Shown: positions 18,898 through 28,629, numbered from the stretch's first letter. The stretch: DNA of 44,641 nt from an uncultured Salinisphaerales bacterium (GCA_937896565.1 CALBOV010000247.1:1-44641), one strand, 5' to 3'. Notes: generated from the letters alone by a model not told the origin. Translations and numbers: made by a program.

Positions 18898-20028
18898 TCA
18901 GAACCCGGCCAGCACGGTGTCGAGATGTCGCCGGCCCAGCTCGGTCGGGCGGATGTGCTGAGCCGTCCGCTCCAGCGTGCCGACGCTCAGGGCCGCATCC
19001 AGCCCCGGTTGCAGGGCCTGGAGACCCAGGCCGGTGGCGGCCTCGAACTGCGGGATCGTGAAGCCCTCGTTGAGTCGCAGAGCGTTCATCAGAAACTCCA
19101 GCGTGCGGTCCTGCGGCTCAATGTAACGCGTTTGCTCCAGCGCGTCGGCCGTGCCTGCGGCTGCGATGTAGGCGCCGGGTCGTCGGATGCGCGCTCTGCG
19201 CTGCCAGCCGACCATGCCATGCGCGCCGGCTCCGACTCCCAGATAGTCGTCAAAGCACCAGTAGGTGCGGTTGTGGCGGCATTGCCGGCCCGGTCGCGCG
19301 TAGGCGGAGACCTCGTATTGCAGGTACCCGGCATCGGCCAGTCGCGCTTGTCCGGCTTCCCAGATCGCGATGGCCGTGTCCTCGGCGGGCAGAGGCGGCG
19401 GGCGCCGCGCGAACGCCGTGCCAGGCTCCAGCGTCAACTGGTACCAGGACAGGTGCTCCGGTGCCAGGCCGATGCCGCGATCCAGGTCGGCCAGGGCCTG
19501 CTCCAGGTCCTGTTCCGGCAGCGCGAACATCAGATCGATATTGATGTTGTCGAAGCCGGCGGTGCGCGCCTGCCCGAATGCCCGCGCCGCGACCTCGGCG
19601 GAGTGAATTCGGCCCAGGCGTCGCAGATGGGCATCGTCAAAGCTTTGAACGCCGATGGACAGTCGGTTGACCCCGGCGGCCCGGTAGCCGGCGAATCGCT
19701 CGGCGTCGCTGGCGCCCGGGTTGGCTTCCAGCGTGATTTCGGCATCGGGTGTCAGGCCGAACAGTTCATCGGCCGCTTGCAGCACGCGGGCGATGGCGGC
19801 GGGCGAGAACAGACTGGGCGTGCCGCCTCCGAAGAACACACTGCTGATCCGCCTGGGTGACGCGATCGCATCACGCTCGAAGCGCAGGTCCCGCAGCAGC
19901 GCGTCGGTGTAGCCGGGCTCGTCGATGCGGCGGCCGTTCAGGCCATGCGAGTTGAAATCGCAATACGGGCACTTGGCGACGCACCAGGGCAGGTGCACAT
20001 AAAGCCCGAGCGGGCGTTCGGCCGCCAT
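18898..20028 (-). CDS. hemW: Radical SAM heme chaperone HemW (HemN-like)
   Basis: GLYVHLPWCVAKCPYCDFNSHG, FFGGGTPSLF, NRLSIGVQSFDDAHLRRLGRIH, NINIDLMFALPEQ. Confidence 0.94.
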   Translation of the reverse strand: MAAERPLGLYVHLPWCVAKCPYCDFNSHGLNGRRIDEPGYTDALLRDLRFERDAIASPRRISSVFFGGGTPSLFSPAAIARVLQAADELFGLTPDAEITLEANPGASDAERFAGYRAAGVNRLSIGVQSFDDAHLRRLGRIHSAEVAARAFGQARTAGFDNINIDLMFALPEQDLEQALADLDRGIGLAPEHLSWYQLTLEPGTAFARRPPPLPAEDTAIAIWEAGQARLADAGYLQYEVSAYARPGRQCRHNRTYWCFDDYLGVGAGAHGMVGWQRRARIRRPGAYIAAAGTADALEQTRYIEPQDRTLEFLMNALRLNEGFTIPQFEAATGLGLQALQPGLDAALSVGTLERTAQHIRPTELGRRHLDTVLAGF

Positions 20029-20035
20029 GGTGACG

Positions 20036-20656
20036 CTATCCCCGCAGCGGCTCGATCCGCAGTTGCGTGACCAGTGCCTGCACAGCCTGGCCGCGGTGGC
20101 TCATCCGGTTCTTGTCCTCCGCGGGCAGCTCCGCCGCGGTGCGCTGCTCGCCCACCGGCAGGAACAGCGGGTCGTAGCCGAATCCCTGCGTGCCTCGCGC
20201 CTCGGTCATGATGCGTCCGGGCCAGACACCCTGGGCGATCAGCGGTGCCGGGTCGGAGGCATGGCGCAGGCACACGCAGACGCAGCGGAACCGGGCCTGG
20301 CGCTGCCGCTGCCCGTCGAGCGCCTGCAGCAGGGCGGCGTTGTTGGCGGCATCGTCGCCATGCTCGCCCGCGTAGCGGGCCGAGCGCACGCCCGGAGCGC
20401 CACCCAGCGCAGCCACTTCCAGGCCGCTGTCGTCGGCGATGGCCGGCAGCCCGGTGGCCGCGGCCGCGGCGCGGGCCTTGATGATCGCGTTCTCGATGAA
20501 GGTCTCGCCGGTTTCCGGCGGCTGCTCGAAATCGAACTCCGACTGCGGACGTACCCGGTATCCCAGTGGCGCCAGCATCGCCTGCATTTCCCTGACCTTG
20601 CCGGCATTGCCGGTGGCCAGCACGACGGTCACTGGCGATGGCGTGGTATCGGTCAT
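20036..20656 (-). CDS. rdgB: dITP/XTP pyrophosphatase
   Basis: VVLATGNAGKVREMQAMLAPLG, ETFIENAIIKARAAA...ADDSGLEVAALGGAPGVRSARYAGE, GFGYDPLFLP. Confidence 0.95.
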   Translation of the reverse strand: MTDTTPSPVTVVLATGNAGKVREMQAMLAPLGYRVRPQSEFDFEQPPETGETFIENAIIKARAAAAATGLPAIADDSGLEVAALGGAPGVRSARYAGEHGDDAANNAALLQALDGQRQRQARFRCVCVCLRHASDPAPLIAQGVWPGRIMTEARGTQGFGYDPLFLPVGEQRTAAELPAEDKNRMSHRGQAVQALVTQLRIEPLRG

Positions 20657-20661
20657 CGGCG

Positions 20662-21396
20662 TCAGCCGCTGGCCAGAGCCGCCTGCTGGGCGGCGACCAG
20701 TTCCGCGATACCGTCGCCGGCCAGTCCCAGCAGAGCGTTGAGCTCGTCGCGATGAAAGGCATGGCCCTCGGCCGTTCCCTGAACCTCGATGAAGCCGCCG
20801 GCGTCGTTCATGACGACGTTCATGTCGGTCTCTGCGGTGGAATCTTCCGCGTAGTCCAGGTCCAGCACCGGGGTGCCGCCGCAGATGCCCACCGAGACCG
20901 CGGCCACGTGGCCGTGGATCGGGTCGCGCTTGAGCTGACGCCGGGCGAGCAGGCCGTTGACGGCGTCGACCAGCGCCACGTAGGCACCGGTGATCGCGGC
21001 CGTCCGGGTGCCGCCGTCGGCCTGGATGACATCGCAATCCAGCGTGATCTGGCGTTGCCCCAGGGCTTCCAGATCGACCACGGCGCGCAGGCTGCGACCG
21101 ATCAGGCGCTGGATCTCCTGGGTGCGGCCCGACTGCTTGCCCCGGGCGGCCTCGCGGCCCATGCGTTCGTGGGTGGAGCGCGGCAGCATGCCGTATTCGG
21201 CGGTAACCCAGCCGCGGTTCTCGTTGCGCAGCCACGGTGGCACGCGCTCATCCACCGAGGCGGTGCACAGCACACGGGTGTCGCCGAAGCTCACGAGTAC
21301 CGAGCCTTCGGCGTGCTTGGTGAATTGACGGGTGATGGTGACGTTGCGCAGCTGGTTGGCCGCGCGCCCGCTGGGGCGTTGGTAGGTGTCGTTCAT
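20662..21396 (-). CDS. rph: Ribonuclease PH
   Basis: [54 protein letters not shown]. Confidence 0.97.
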   Translation of the reverse strand: MNDTYQRPSGRAANQLRNVTITRQFTKHAEGSVLVSFGDTRVLCTASVDERVPPWLRNENRGWVTAEYGMLPRSTHERMGREAARGKQSGRTQEIQRLIGRSLRAVVDLEALGQRQITLDCDVIQADGGTRTAAITGAYVALVDAVNGLLARRQLKRDPIHGHVAAVSVGICGGTPVLDLDYAEDSTAETDMNVVMNDAGGFIEVQGTAEGHAFHRDELNALLGLAGDGIAELVAAQQAALASG

Positions 21397-21454
21397 GGGC
21401 GCGGAGTATACCGACCGGTTCCGAAGTGATGGTCCGGCTGCGATACTCGCGCCC

Positions 21455-22318
21455 ATGATCAAGAGCATGACCGGATTCGCCCGGTATCAGACCACCGGAG
21501 CCTGGGGGCAGCTCGTCTGGGAGCTGCGCACCGTCAACCATCGCTATCTGGACGTGAGCTTTCGCGTGCCGGAGCCCATGCGGGCGCTGGAATCGGAGTT
21601 CCGCAGCCGCATCGGCCAGCGGGTCGCGCGCGGCAAGTGCGAGGCCTCGCTCAAGCTGGACCTCTCCGCGACCGAGCAGGGCCGACTGGATATCGACACC
21701 GACCGGCTGCACGCCCTGGCTGGCGGCATCCGGCAGGTATCGGAGGCGCTGGACGTGCACGCGCCCGACCCGCTGCGCGTGCTCGCCTGGCCCGGGGTGG
21801 TCCGCCAGGTCGAGGTGGATCAGGAGGTCCTGAACGCCGCCGCGCTGGAAGCGCTGGATGATGGTCTCGACGCGCTGGCCGAGGCTAGACAGCGTGAGGG
21901 TGAGAAGATCGATGCCATGCTGCGCGAACGCGCCGACGGCATCGACGCCCTGGTCGTGCAGGTGACCGAGCGGTTACCGGCACTGCGGGGCGAATGGGAA
22001 ACGCGATTGCGCGAGCGGCTGGCCGAGTACAGGACCGAACTGGACGAGACCCGGGTCGAGCAGGAATTCCTGCTGCTGCTGAACCGGACCGACGCGGCCG
22101 AGGAACTGGACCGCCTGAAGGCGCATGTGCAGGAAATTCGCGCCATTCTCAAGCGCAAGGAACCGGTGGGCCGTCGCCTGGATTTCCTGATTCAGGAGCT
22201 CAACCGTGAGGCGAACACGCTGGGTTCCAAGTCACAGGACACCGAAGTCACCCGAGCGGCGGTCGAGCTGAAGGTGCTGATCGAGCAGATGCGCGAACAG
22301 GTGCAGAACGTCGAATAG
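21455..22318 (+). CDS. yicC: YicC family endoribonuclease-like protein
   Basis: [40 protein letters not shown]...[24 protein letters not shown]. Confidence 0.95.
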   Translation: MIKSMTGFARYQTTGAWGQLVWELRTVNHRYLDVSFRVPEPMRALESEFRSRIGQRVARGKCEASLKLDLSATEQGRLDIDTDRLHALAGGIRQVSEALDVHAPDPLRVLAWPGVVRQVEVDQEVLNAAALEALDDGLDALAEARQREGEKIDAMLRERADGIDALVVQVTERLPALRGEWETRLRERLAEYRTELDETRVEQEFLLLLNRTDAAEELDRLKAHVQEIRAILKRKEPVGRRLDFLIQELNREANTLGSKSQDTEVTRAAVELKVLIEQMREQVQNVE

Positions 22319-22320
22319 CC

Positions 22321-22340
22321 GCCGGTCAGTGCTGACCGGC
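22321..22340. terminator. GC-rich hairpin at convergent gene ends (GCCGGTCAG-TG-CTGACCGGC)
   Basis: 9-bp perfect arms between the yicC stop and the end of the decaheme gene; no T-tract, so terminator function is uncertain. Confidence 0.35.
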
Positions 22341-24551
22341 CAGCGTGGTCCGCGGCATCGTCGCCTCGAAATCCCCCACGTGGTAACGGTGGCATAGCGA
22401 GCAGTCGGCGCCAGCCTGGTCCGGCTGATGGCAGTCCAGGCAGACCGCCTTGTTCAGCGGCGCGAAGTTGCTGGCGAAGTTGTGCGGGTCCCGATCGTCG
22501 AAGCTGTCCGCGTACGGGGCCTCGTTGTCGATCTGGTGGCAGGTCTCGCAGCCGGCGTCGCCCAGCAGGCTGAAATGCGTGCTGTGATCGAATTCGGTGA
22601 AGTGGTGTTCGGTCGGGGCCACCCGCTTGCCCTGCCACTGCGCCGTGGTGGCGCCGGAGGCATCAACGTCCAGGCTGTGGCACTGGGTGCAGGCGCCGGG
22701 GGTTCGCGGGTCCAGCCAGTCTTCCATGCCCTGCTGGCGGGTGGCGAGTTCCGTCCATGAGCGCAGGACGGGGTCGGCATGGCCGGCCGGGCGATAGCGC
22801 AGATGGAATTCGTCCAGATACCAGCCGCCCAGCGCCATCCGCTCCTCGTCGGACTTGGTCACGACCTCGGGCTCCGAGTCCTCGGGTTCCGGATCGGCGA
22901 AGGGGTCGCCGATGTCGTCGCCGCCTCCGAAGATGTCGCCCCCGAACAGATCACCGCCGTCATCGCCGGAATCCTCCGCGAACAGGTCGCCGAAGCCCTC
23001 GTCGCCGTCATCGGAGAACAGCGCGTCGAATTCGTCGTCATCGACCGCGTCGCCGCCCTCGTCGTCCGCCGCGTCATCGTCGGATGGCGGCCGCAGCGCC
23101 TCTGTGGCGGGCGCGCTGCCCGACGCCCGCGCCTCGATCTCGGTGTCCAGCATCGGGAACCACCGTGTCTGCGCCGCATCGACCAGTGTCGCCGGCAGCA
23201 GGCCGGTCAGTCGCCGTTGTTCGTCCGCGCTCAGCGTGCGTCCCATCGCCGCTTCCAGGCGCGTGACCAGCGCCTGACTGCCGTCGGACTGGATGGCATG
23301 CACCAGCGCCTTGAACTGCCAGGCCAGTTCGGACGCGGCGGCGCGCGCTTCCGCGGACGCGGATTCCAGGTCCAGCAGGTCGACATCGGCCAGCGTGTCG
23401 CGAATGTCGGCATAGGCGGGATCGCCGGACAGCAGCAGTTCGGTCATCGGCGTCAGGTCGCCGTCGGCGAACTCCGGCCACTGGCCGATGTTCTCGACCA
23501 GGGTCAGATCAAGTCCGGGAACGGACAGTCCCGCGACGCCCTTGGGCCCGGCCAGCGCATCGCCGGCGATGTCGCCGGCGTGACAGGCGCCGCAGCTCTG
23601 ATCGAAGTCGCGGACTTCCATGGTCCGGCCGTCCGCCGCCGTCGTATGGCAGTCGGAGCAACTGGATGGTGCCTGCTCCGCCTCATCACTGAAATGCTTG
23701 CCCAGATGACTGGCGTGATCGAAGACGATCCGGGTCCTGCGGTCATAGGGGTAGTCGGTGAAATCGGGGTGCCCGCTGTTGAAGCTGACGAAGCGCTGGC
23801 TGTGGCAGACCTGACACTGGCTGTCCGCGACGTCGCGCAGGTCCGCATCCACGCCCTTGTGTTCCTCGTGACAGCTGCCACAGGCGATCGGCGCCGATGG
23901 CGTCGTGAACAAGGCCCGATTCAGCTCGACCGGCCACGGTCCCAGCGAGCCCGATTGCTGATCGTCCACCGCTGGCAGCGTGGCGAGGCTATGCGGCGAC
24001 AACGGCGCATCCCCGACATCGTGACAGTTCAGGCAGGCGTGCCTGGTATCGGACGGGAACTCGGGATGCTGGCCGAATGCGGCCGCGAGCCAGCCGGAGG
24101 CGCTGTCGCCCGGTGCGTTGTGGCAGGCCGAGCAGTCGGCGACGGTGGAATGGACGGCTGACAGATGGCCGGGCTGCACCATGTCCCCGGCCCAGATGCC
24201 GGCCACGCCGAGAATGATCAGCCCGAGCGTGGCCGCGATCGTGCTGCGCACCACGAGCTTGCGGCGATAACGCCAGCTGCGTCGCGGCCGGCACGGCGGC
24301 GTGATGCAGCCACAGCTTCCGTCGGACTGCGGTCCGGCGTCGCAGGGGCCACCGTGCAGCGGCCCGCGCGTGCAACGCCAGCGATCGCCGTCGCGGGCTG
24401 GTGCGCACTGCGGTCCGGCGCCGCAGCGCCCCTTGGGATCAGGGCCGCTCAGGCAGCATTCGCCGTCGGCCAGGCGTCCGCAGACCCATTTCTGATTCGG
24501 GCGGTGGTAGGGGCTGGAGCGGTAGTCGAATCCCTGAAGCCGTTCGGTCAC
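22326..24551 (-). CDS. Decaheme c-type cytochrome with N-terminal Cys-rich domain, one TM anchor and an acidic D/G/F-rich linker
   Basis: Ten CXXCH: CSACH, CLNCH, CGSCH, CQVCH, CSDCH, CGACH, CTQCH, CETCH, CLDCH, CSLCH; TM STIAATLGLIILGVAGIWAG; GTG start at 24551 directly after the upstream gene's stop. Confidence 0.85.
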   Translation of the reverse strand: MTERLQGFDYRSSPYHRPNQKWVCGRLADGECCLSGPDPKGRCGAGPQCAPARDGDRWRCTRGPLHGGPCDAGPQSDGSCGCITPPCRPRRSWRYRRKLVVRSTIAATLGLIILGVAGIWAGDMVQPGHLSAVHSTVADCSACHNAPGDSASGWLAAAFGQHPEFPSDTRHACLNCHDVGDAPLSPHSLATLPAVDDQQSGSLGPWPVELNRALFTTPSAPIACGSCHEEHKGVDADLRDVADSQCQVCHSQRFVSFNSGHPDFTDYPYDRRTRIVFDHASHLGKHFSDEAEQAPSSCSDCHTTAADGRTMEVRDFDQSCGACHAGDIAGDALAGPKGVAGLSVPGLDLTLVENIGQWPEFADGDLTPMTELLLSGDPAYADIRDTLADVDLLDLESASAEARAAASELAWQFKALVHAIQSDGSQALVTRLEAAMGRTLSADEQRRLTGLLPATLVDAAQTRWFPMLDTEIEARASGSAPATEALRPPSDDDAADDEGGDAVDDDEFDALFSDDGDEGFGDLFAEDSGDDGGDLFGGDIFGGGDDIGDPFADPEPEDSEPEVVTKSDEERMALGGWYLDEFHLRYRPAGHADPVLRSWTELATRQQGMEDWLDPRTPGACTQCHSLDVDASGATTAQWQGKRVAPTEHHFTEFDHSTHFSLLGDAGCETCHQIDNEAPYADSFDDRDPHNFASNFAPLNKAVCLDCHQPDQAGADCSLCHRYHVGDFEATMPRTTLAGQH

Positions 24552-24553
24552 GT

Positions 24554-25369
24554 TCAGGTGCCCCCGAATGCGTGAGCGGCCACGAGATGCAGCAAGGCCA
24601 GAAGCAGCATCGCCGCGGTCAGCGGGACATGGACGAACAGCCATGCCTTGAGCAGGCCCTGCACGGTGTAGTGCATGTCCAGGTCCGACTTCTGGCGACA
24701 GAGGTCCGCGAGCTCGCGAGCGAAGGGCTTCTCGTCCTCGGACAGGTAACGCTCCAGCGCGATCAGGCGATCACGTTGCCGGGTGACGTAGTGCGTCGGC
24801 CCCAGGTGACGCCAGCGCCAGTGCGGTGCCATGAACAGCTCGGCGAGATGGGTTCGATAGTGGTCCCCCAGCAGCACCGAGTCGGTTTGCGTGGCGGCGG
24901 CGATCACCAGTTGTTCGGCGCGCCGGCGCAGCCGTTCCGAGAACATGGGGATGCGCTCGTAGAGCAGTTCCTCGTCCGTCGCCGCCAGTCGCGGTGGCAG
25001 GGTGCGCGACCAGTAGAGTCCGGCCAGACCGCTGCCCGCGGTGCCGACGAAGCTGAGCCACAGCAGCCATTCCAGCGGCGCGTCGGGCAGGGAGAAACCG
25101 GTATGGGCGACGAAGACGACGATCGCGAACGCGCCGGTGTAGGCGTGGAGCTGCAGCCAGACCGCCGCGCGACCAATCGGCAGCATCGACACGCGCTTGC
25201 GTTGCGAGTAGAGGCTCAGGAACACGACGGTGCCTATCAGCAACCAGCCGGTCCAGAACGGCGCTCGCGTCAGTCCCGCCGATACGGCGGCGAACAGCGC
25301 GGCGGCGATCAGCACGACGATCGCCCACGCGGTCAGATTGACCCGGCGCCGCTTCGCGAAGCGCATCAT
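24554..25369 (-). CDS. Predicted diheme b-type integral membrane protein
   Basis: About five hydrophobic helices; HAYTGAFAIVVFVAH and HVPLTAAMLLLALLH each give H-x13-H; ATGA overlap with upstream gene. Confidence 0.7.
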   Translation of the reverse strand: MMRFAKRRRVNLTAWAIVVLIAAALFAAVSAGLTRAPFWTGWLLIGTVVFLSLYSQRKRVSMLPIGRAAVWLQLHAYTGAFAIVVFVAHTGFSLPDAPLEWLLWLSFVGTAGSGLAGLYWSRTLPPRLAATDEELLYERIPMFSERLRRRAEQLVIAAATQTDSVLLGDHYRTHLAELFMAPHWRWRHLGPTHYVTRQRDRLIALERYLSEDEKPFARELADLCRQKSDLDMHYTVQGLLKAWLFVHVPLTAAMLLLALLHLVAAHAFGGT

Positions 25370-27564
25370 CGGTGCAGCCAGTCCAGCAGATTCGGCAGAT
25401 CGCGCATGTCCACGCGCTCCAGCGCGTCGTGGGGGCAGGCCCGCTGACAGGCGGGACCGCCGGGCTGGTCGATGCAGAGATCGCACTTGGTCGCCTTCAT
25501 CACCGGCGAGCCAGTGGCGTTGTTCTGCACGAACTCGCCGCTGTTGTTGCGGATTTCGACCATGCGGATGTTGTCGTAGGGACAACTGTTCGCACAGGTC
25601 GCGCAGCCGATGCAGGTGTCGTCGTTGATGACGACCTGTCCCTGTTCGGAGGAGCGATGAATCGCCCCGGTGGGGCAGCCGATCATGCACACCGGGTCCG
25701 CGCAGTGCATGCAGGCATTGGCGATCATCAGCGAGTCGTGACGATGCCCGTGCCGGTTGAAGCGCGGATTGTTCTGGTGGCCGACCGCGCAGGCGTCGGT
25801 GCAGGCGTCGCAGCGGACGCAGCGGTCCAGGTTGATCAGCATGGCCGCGCGGCCGTTGATCAGATGACGGTCCACCAGGGTCTCGACCAGGGCGTCATCG
25901 TCGCCGCTGGGGCGCACGTCCAGCGCGTTGGTGGGCGTCGCGTTCCCGCCGGGCCGATACGTCGCCAGCGAGTCCTTGAGCGTTTCCGCCTGCATCTGCC
26001 GCGCGCGCTCGAGCTGCGCCTCGGTCAGGTTCGGCAGGACATGGGTCTCGATCACGCGGGTCGGCACGCGCAGGATGTCGGCGTACCCCACCGCGCGCAG
26101 CGAGCAGCGGTAGGTGGACTGGCCTTCGCCGTTCCAGCCGGCCAGCAGCTCGTCGAGGCCGAAGGCCGCACCGCGCCCGAGGTAGTTGATCGTCTGCTGG
26201 CCCTTGTGCAGGGGGCGCGTGACGCGGGCGAAACCGGAGCGGATCAGCAACAGGCCGTCAGGATAGTCGCCGGCGCGCACGATTTCGGGTTCGATCTTCA
26301 GCCGCTGGGCCTCGGGCTGGTCGGCCAGGCGTTGATAACTGGTGTGCCAGTCGAATTCGCCAAAGCTCTCGAACAGGGTCTGCCGGGCGATTTCGTCGAT
26401 GACGTCGTCTGGCAGATGGCTGAACAGCGGAGTGGCTCGCAGATGGGTGATCAGGCTGTTGGCCCGGTACAGATCTTCCACATGCTTGCGGAACGCGGCG
26501 TCGCGCTTGCGCAGATCGCGCAGGCCCTGCCAGCGGATTTCCAGCAGGATGGAATCCTCTTCGGCGAAGACGGTCGCAGTGCGCTGGGTGCGACCAAGCG
26601 CCGCGATCTCGCCGAACACGTCACCGGTCTTGAGTACCGCGGACTGCGTGTGATCCAGCACCGCCGGGATGTCCTGGACGAATGTGTGGCCAGCACCGGC
26701 CTGGGCCGCATCCTCGATGACCGTGTTGCCCCACTCGGCGTCCACCGCCGAGGGGTTGAGGATTCGTGTACTGAGCATCGATGTCTGATCGAGATCACCC
26801 TCGCCCACGAAGCGGAGGTGGCTGCGGCCGATCCGGATCTCGTCGCCACCGCCGAGAATATGGTGTTCGATGCGTTCGCCGCTGACGAAGGTGCCGTTGG
26901 AACTGCCGAGGTCGATGATCTCCCAGCCCAGCTCGGTGGCCTGGAGCCGGGCATGCGATGACGACGCCGCGGAGTCGTCGAGGATCAGGTCGTTGTCGGC
27001 GCCCCGGCCGATGCGAATGCCCTCGTGGCCGGCGCTCGTCAGAATCTGCTCCTGGAGCATCTGCCCCTGCGCGTCCCGCACGATCAGCCGGGCGGGCGAC
27101 GGGGGCGTCTTCTCCGGCTCGGAGACGTAACGCGAGACATCCCGCACCTCGGGGTGGCCTGGATTCTTCCAGAGCTGGGCCAGCGCCTGCAGCCAGTTCT
27201 TCTGGCGCGGGCTTGCGCGGCCCAGGGACTCTTCCGGCAGGCCGGGGGGCAGAATCACCCGCACCCGTCCCTGAACGATCAGAAAGGCGGAGTTACCGTA
27301 GTCACCGGCGCGAACGACGATCTCGCCGCGGGTCAGACGTCGCAGGCGGGTGTCGTTGCGGACGATCCCCTCCAGCGTGATCGGCGGCCGGAACCGTGAC
27401 GGATCCATGCTGGCGAAGGGCTCCATCGACAGCACGCGCTGCACGTCCCGCTCGCCCATGCCCTCGCCAAAGGGCTGCGACCAGCGCTGCGGCGGTGGGA
27501 TGGACGAGACTGGCGCCGGCCCGCTCCCGGCGCGCAAATCCCTTGTCAGTATGGATTCGGCCAC
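25366..27564 (-). CDS. cNMP-binding / FHA / cNMP-binding-like / 4x[4Fe-4S] ferredoxin fusion protein
   Basis: RGEIVVRAGDYGNSAFLIVQGRVRVILP ... IRIGRGADNDLILDDSAASSSHARLQ..IIDLGSSNGTFVSGERI (FHA) ... GDVFGEIAALGRTQRTATVFAEED (phosphate-binding cassette) ... CVRCDACTDAC, CMHCADPVCMIGC, CIGCATCANSC, CDLCIDQPGGPACQRAC. GTG start. Confidence 0.85.
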   Translation of the reverse strand: MAESILTRDLRAGSGPAPVSSIPPPQRWSQPFGEGMGERDVQRVLSMEPFASMDPSRFRPPITLEGIVRNDTRLRRLTRGEIVVRAGDYGNSAFLIVQGRVRVILPPGLPEESLGRASPRQKNWLQALAQLWKNPGHPEVRDVSRYVSEPEKTPPSPARLIVRDAQGQMLQEQILTSAGHEGIRIGRGADNDLILDDSAASSSHARLQATELGWEIIDLGSSNGTFVSGERIEHHILGGGDEIRIGRSHLRFVGEGDLDQTSMLSTRILNPSAVDAEWGNTVIEDAAQAGAGHTFVQDIPAVLDHTQSAVLKTGDVFGEIAALGRTQRTATVFAEEDSILLEIRWQGLRDLRKRDAAFRKHVEDLYRANSLITHLRATPLFSHLPDDVIDEIARQTLFESFGEFDWHTSYQRLADQPEAQRLKIEPEIVRAGDYPDGLLLIRSGFARVTRPLHKGQQTINYLGRGAAFGLDELLAGWNGEGQSTYRCSLRAVGYADILRVPTRVIETHVLPNLTEAQLERARQMQAETLKDSLATYRPGGNATPTNALDVRPSGDDDALVETLVDRHLINGRAAMLINLDRCVRCDACTDACAVGHQNNPRFNRHGHRHDSLMIANACMHCADPVCMIGCPTGAIHRSSEQGQVVINDDTCIGCATCANSCPYDNIRMVEIRNNSGEFVQNNATGSPVMKATKCDLCIDQPGGPACQRACPHDALERVDMRDLPNLLDWLHR

Positions 27565-27566
27565 GA

Positions 27567-28583
27567 CTACGGCGTGTGGACCGAGCCCTTGTACGCGTCC
27601 GGCTTCGGCAGCAGGCCGTCCAGCGCGGCCAGCTCACTGCCGTCGTATTTGCTTGCGATGGCCTTGGCCTGGGTGGCGACCTGATCGGCGGCCGCGGTCA
27701 GTGCCGCTTCGTTGTTCAGTGACACTTTCGCCGAGCCGGCGATCTTGAGCAGCGCCCCGACCTCGGGAATGCTGACCCCGGCATCCGAAATCGCCTTGAT
27801 GCGCAGTGCCGAACGCTTGGCGCGCTTGGCCATTTCCACCGCGTACTGCGCCTTCTGCGTCGCCTTGGCGACACCGCGCAGCGCGTATTCGAGATCCAGG
27901 GCCTGACCGACCAGGAACATCAGACGCTGGCGATTCTGCGACGCCTCGGCATTGGCCGCGCCGTCGTTGTACCAGACGTTGTGGCGCACTTCGCCCTGGC
28001 TCCAGGCGACCAGTTCGAAGTTGCTGCCGGCCGGGTGTCCGCCGGTGTTGACCAGGTTTTCCTTGGGCACGGTGTGGCACTGGTAGCAGTTCTCGGCCAG
28101 CTTGTAGAGATCGCCGGGACGGATCATGCCGGCGGCCTCGGACTTGGCCCAGCGCTCCTTGCGATGCGCCTCCGATTCGGTTTCCGCGGTGGCGTCCTTG
28201 CCGCCGAAGTCGCTGTGGATCTCGATCCAGTCCTTGCCGGCGCCGTGGCAGGATTCACAGGTGATGCCCGCGATGGTGTCGACCTCGCCGTCCTCCATCT
28301 TCGACGTGAAATGGCAGGACACGCATTCGCCCTCGGCCTTGATGCGCTTGATGTCGAGCTTGTCGGCGATGTCGCGTGCCTCGTCGGTGCGCGGCATCTG
28401 CTTGAAGGTGGAGAAGTGGTGGGTGTCGCGCCAGGCCGCGATCGATGCCTCGTGGCAGTCGCCGCAGGCAGTCGGGCCCATGACCTTCTCGGGGTCCAGG
28501 CGCAGTTCCTGGGCCTGGGCGGTCGACAGGCCGGCCCATCCGCAGATGGCCAGGATGGTGATGGCGAGGGTTGAACGAATCAT
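27567..28583 (-). CDS. Tetraheme cytochrome c554-like protein
   Basis: Signal peptide MIRSTLAITILAICGWAGLSTAQA; CGDCH, CVSCH, CESCH, CYQCH. Confidence 0.85.
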   Translation of the reverse strand: MIRSTLAITILAICGWAGLSTAQAQELRLDPEKVMGPTACGDCHEASIAAWRDTHHFSTFKQMPRTDEARDIADKLDIKRIKAEGECVSCHFTSKMEDGEVDTIAGITCESCHGAGKDWIEIHSDFGGKDATAETESEAHRKERWAKSEAAGMIRPGDLYKLAENCYQCHTVPKENLVNTGGHPAGSNFELVAWSQGEVRHNVWYNDGAANAEASQNRQRLMFLVGQALDLEYALRGVAKATQKAQYAVEMAKRAKRSALRIKAISDAGVSIPEVGALLKIAGSAKVSLNNEAALTAAADQVATQAKAIASKYDGSELAALDGLLPKPDAYKGSVHTP

Positions 28584-28629
28584 CGGTCGGGTCTCCGGGG
28601 CGGGCGATGGCATTGGGGCGTGGCGGACG

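Noticed and set aside
22861-23085. Possible frameshift or assembly artefact in the acidic repeat of the decaheme gene
   Set aside because: Reading frame continues intact into four further CXXCH motifs; the low complexity appears genuine.
25366-27564. Annotating the cNMP/FHA/Fe-S protein as a CRP/FNR transcription factor
   Set aside because: No helix-turn-helix is visible; the C-terminus is a four-cluster ferredoxin.
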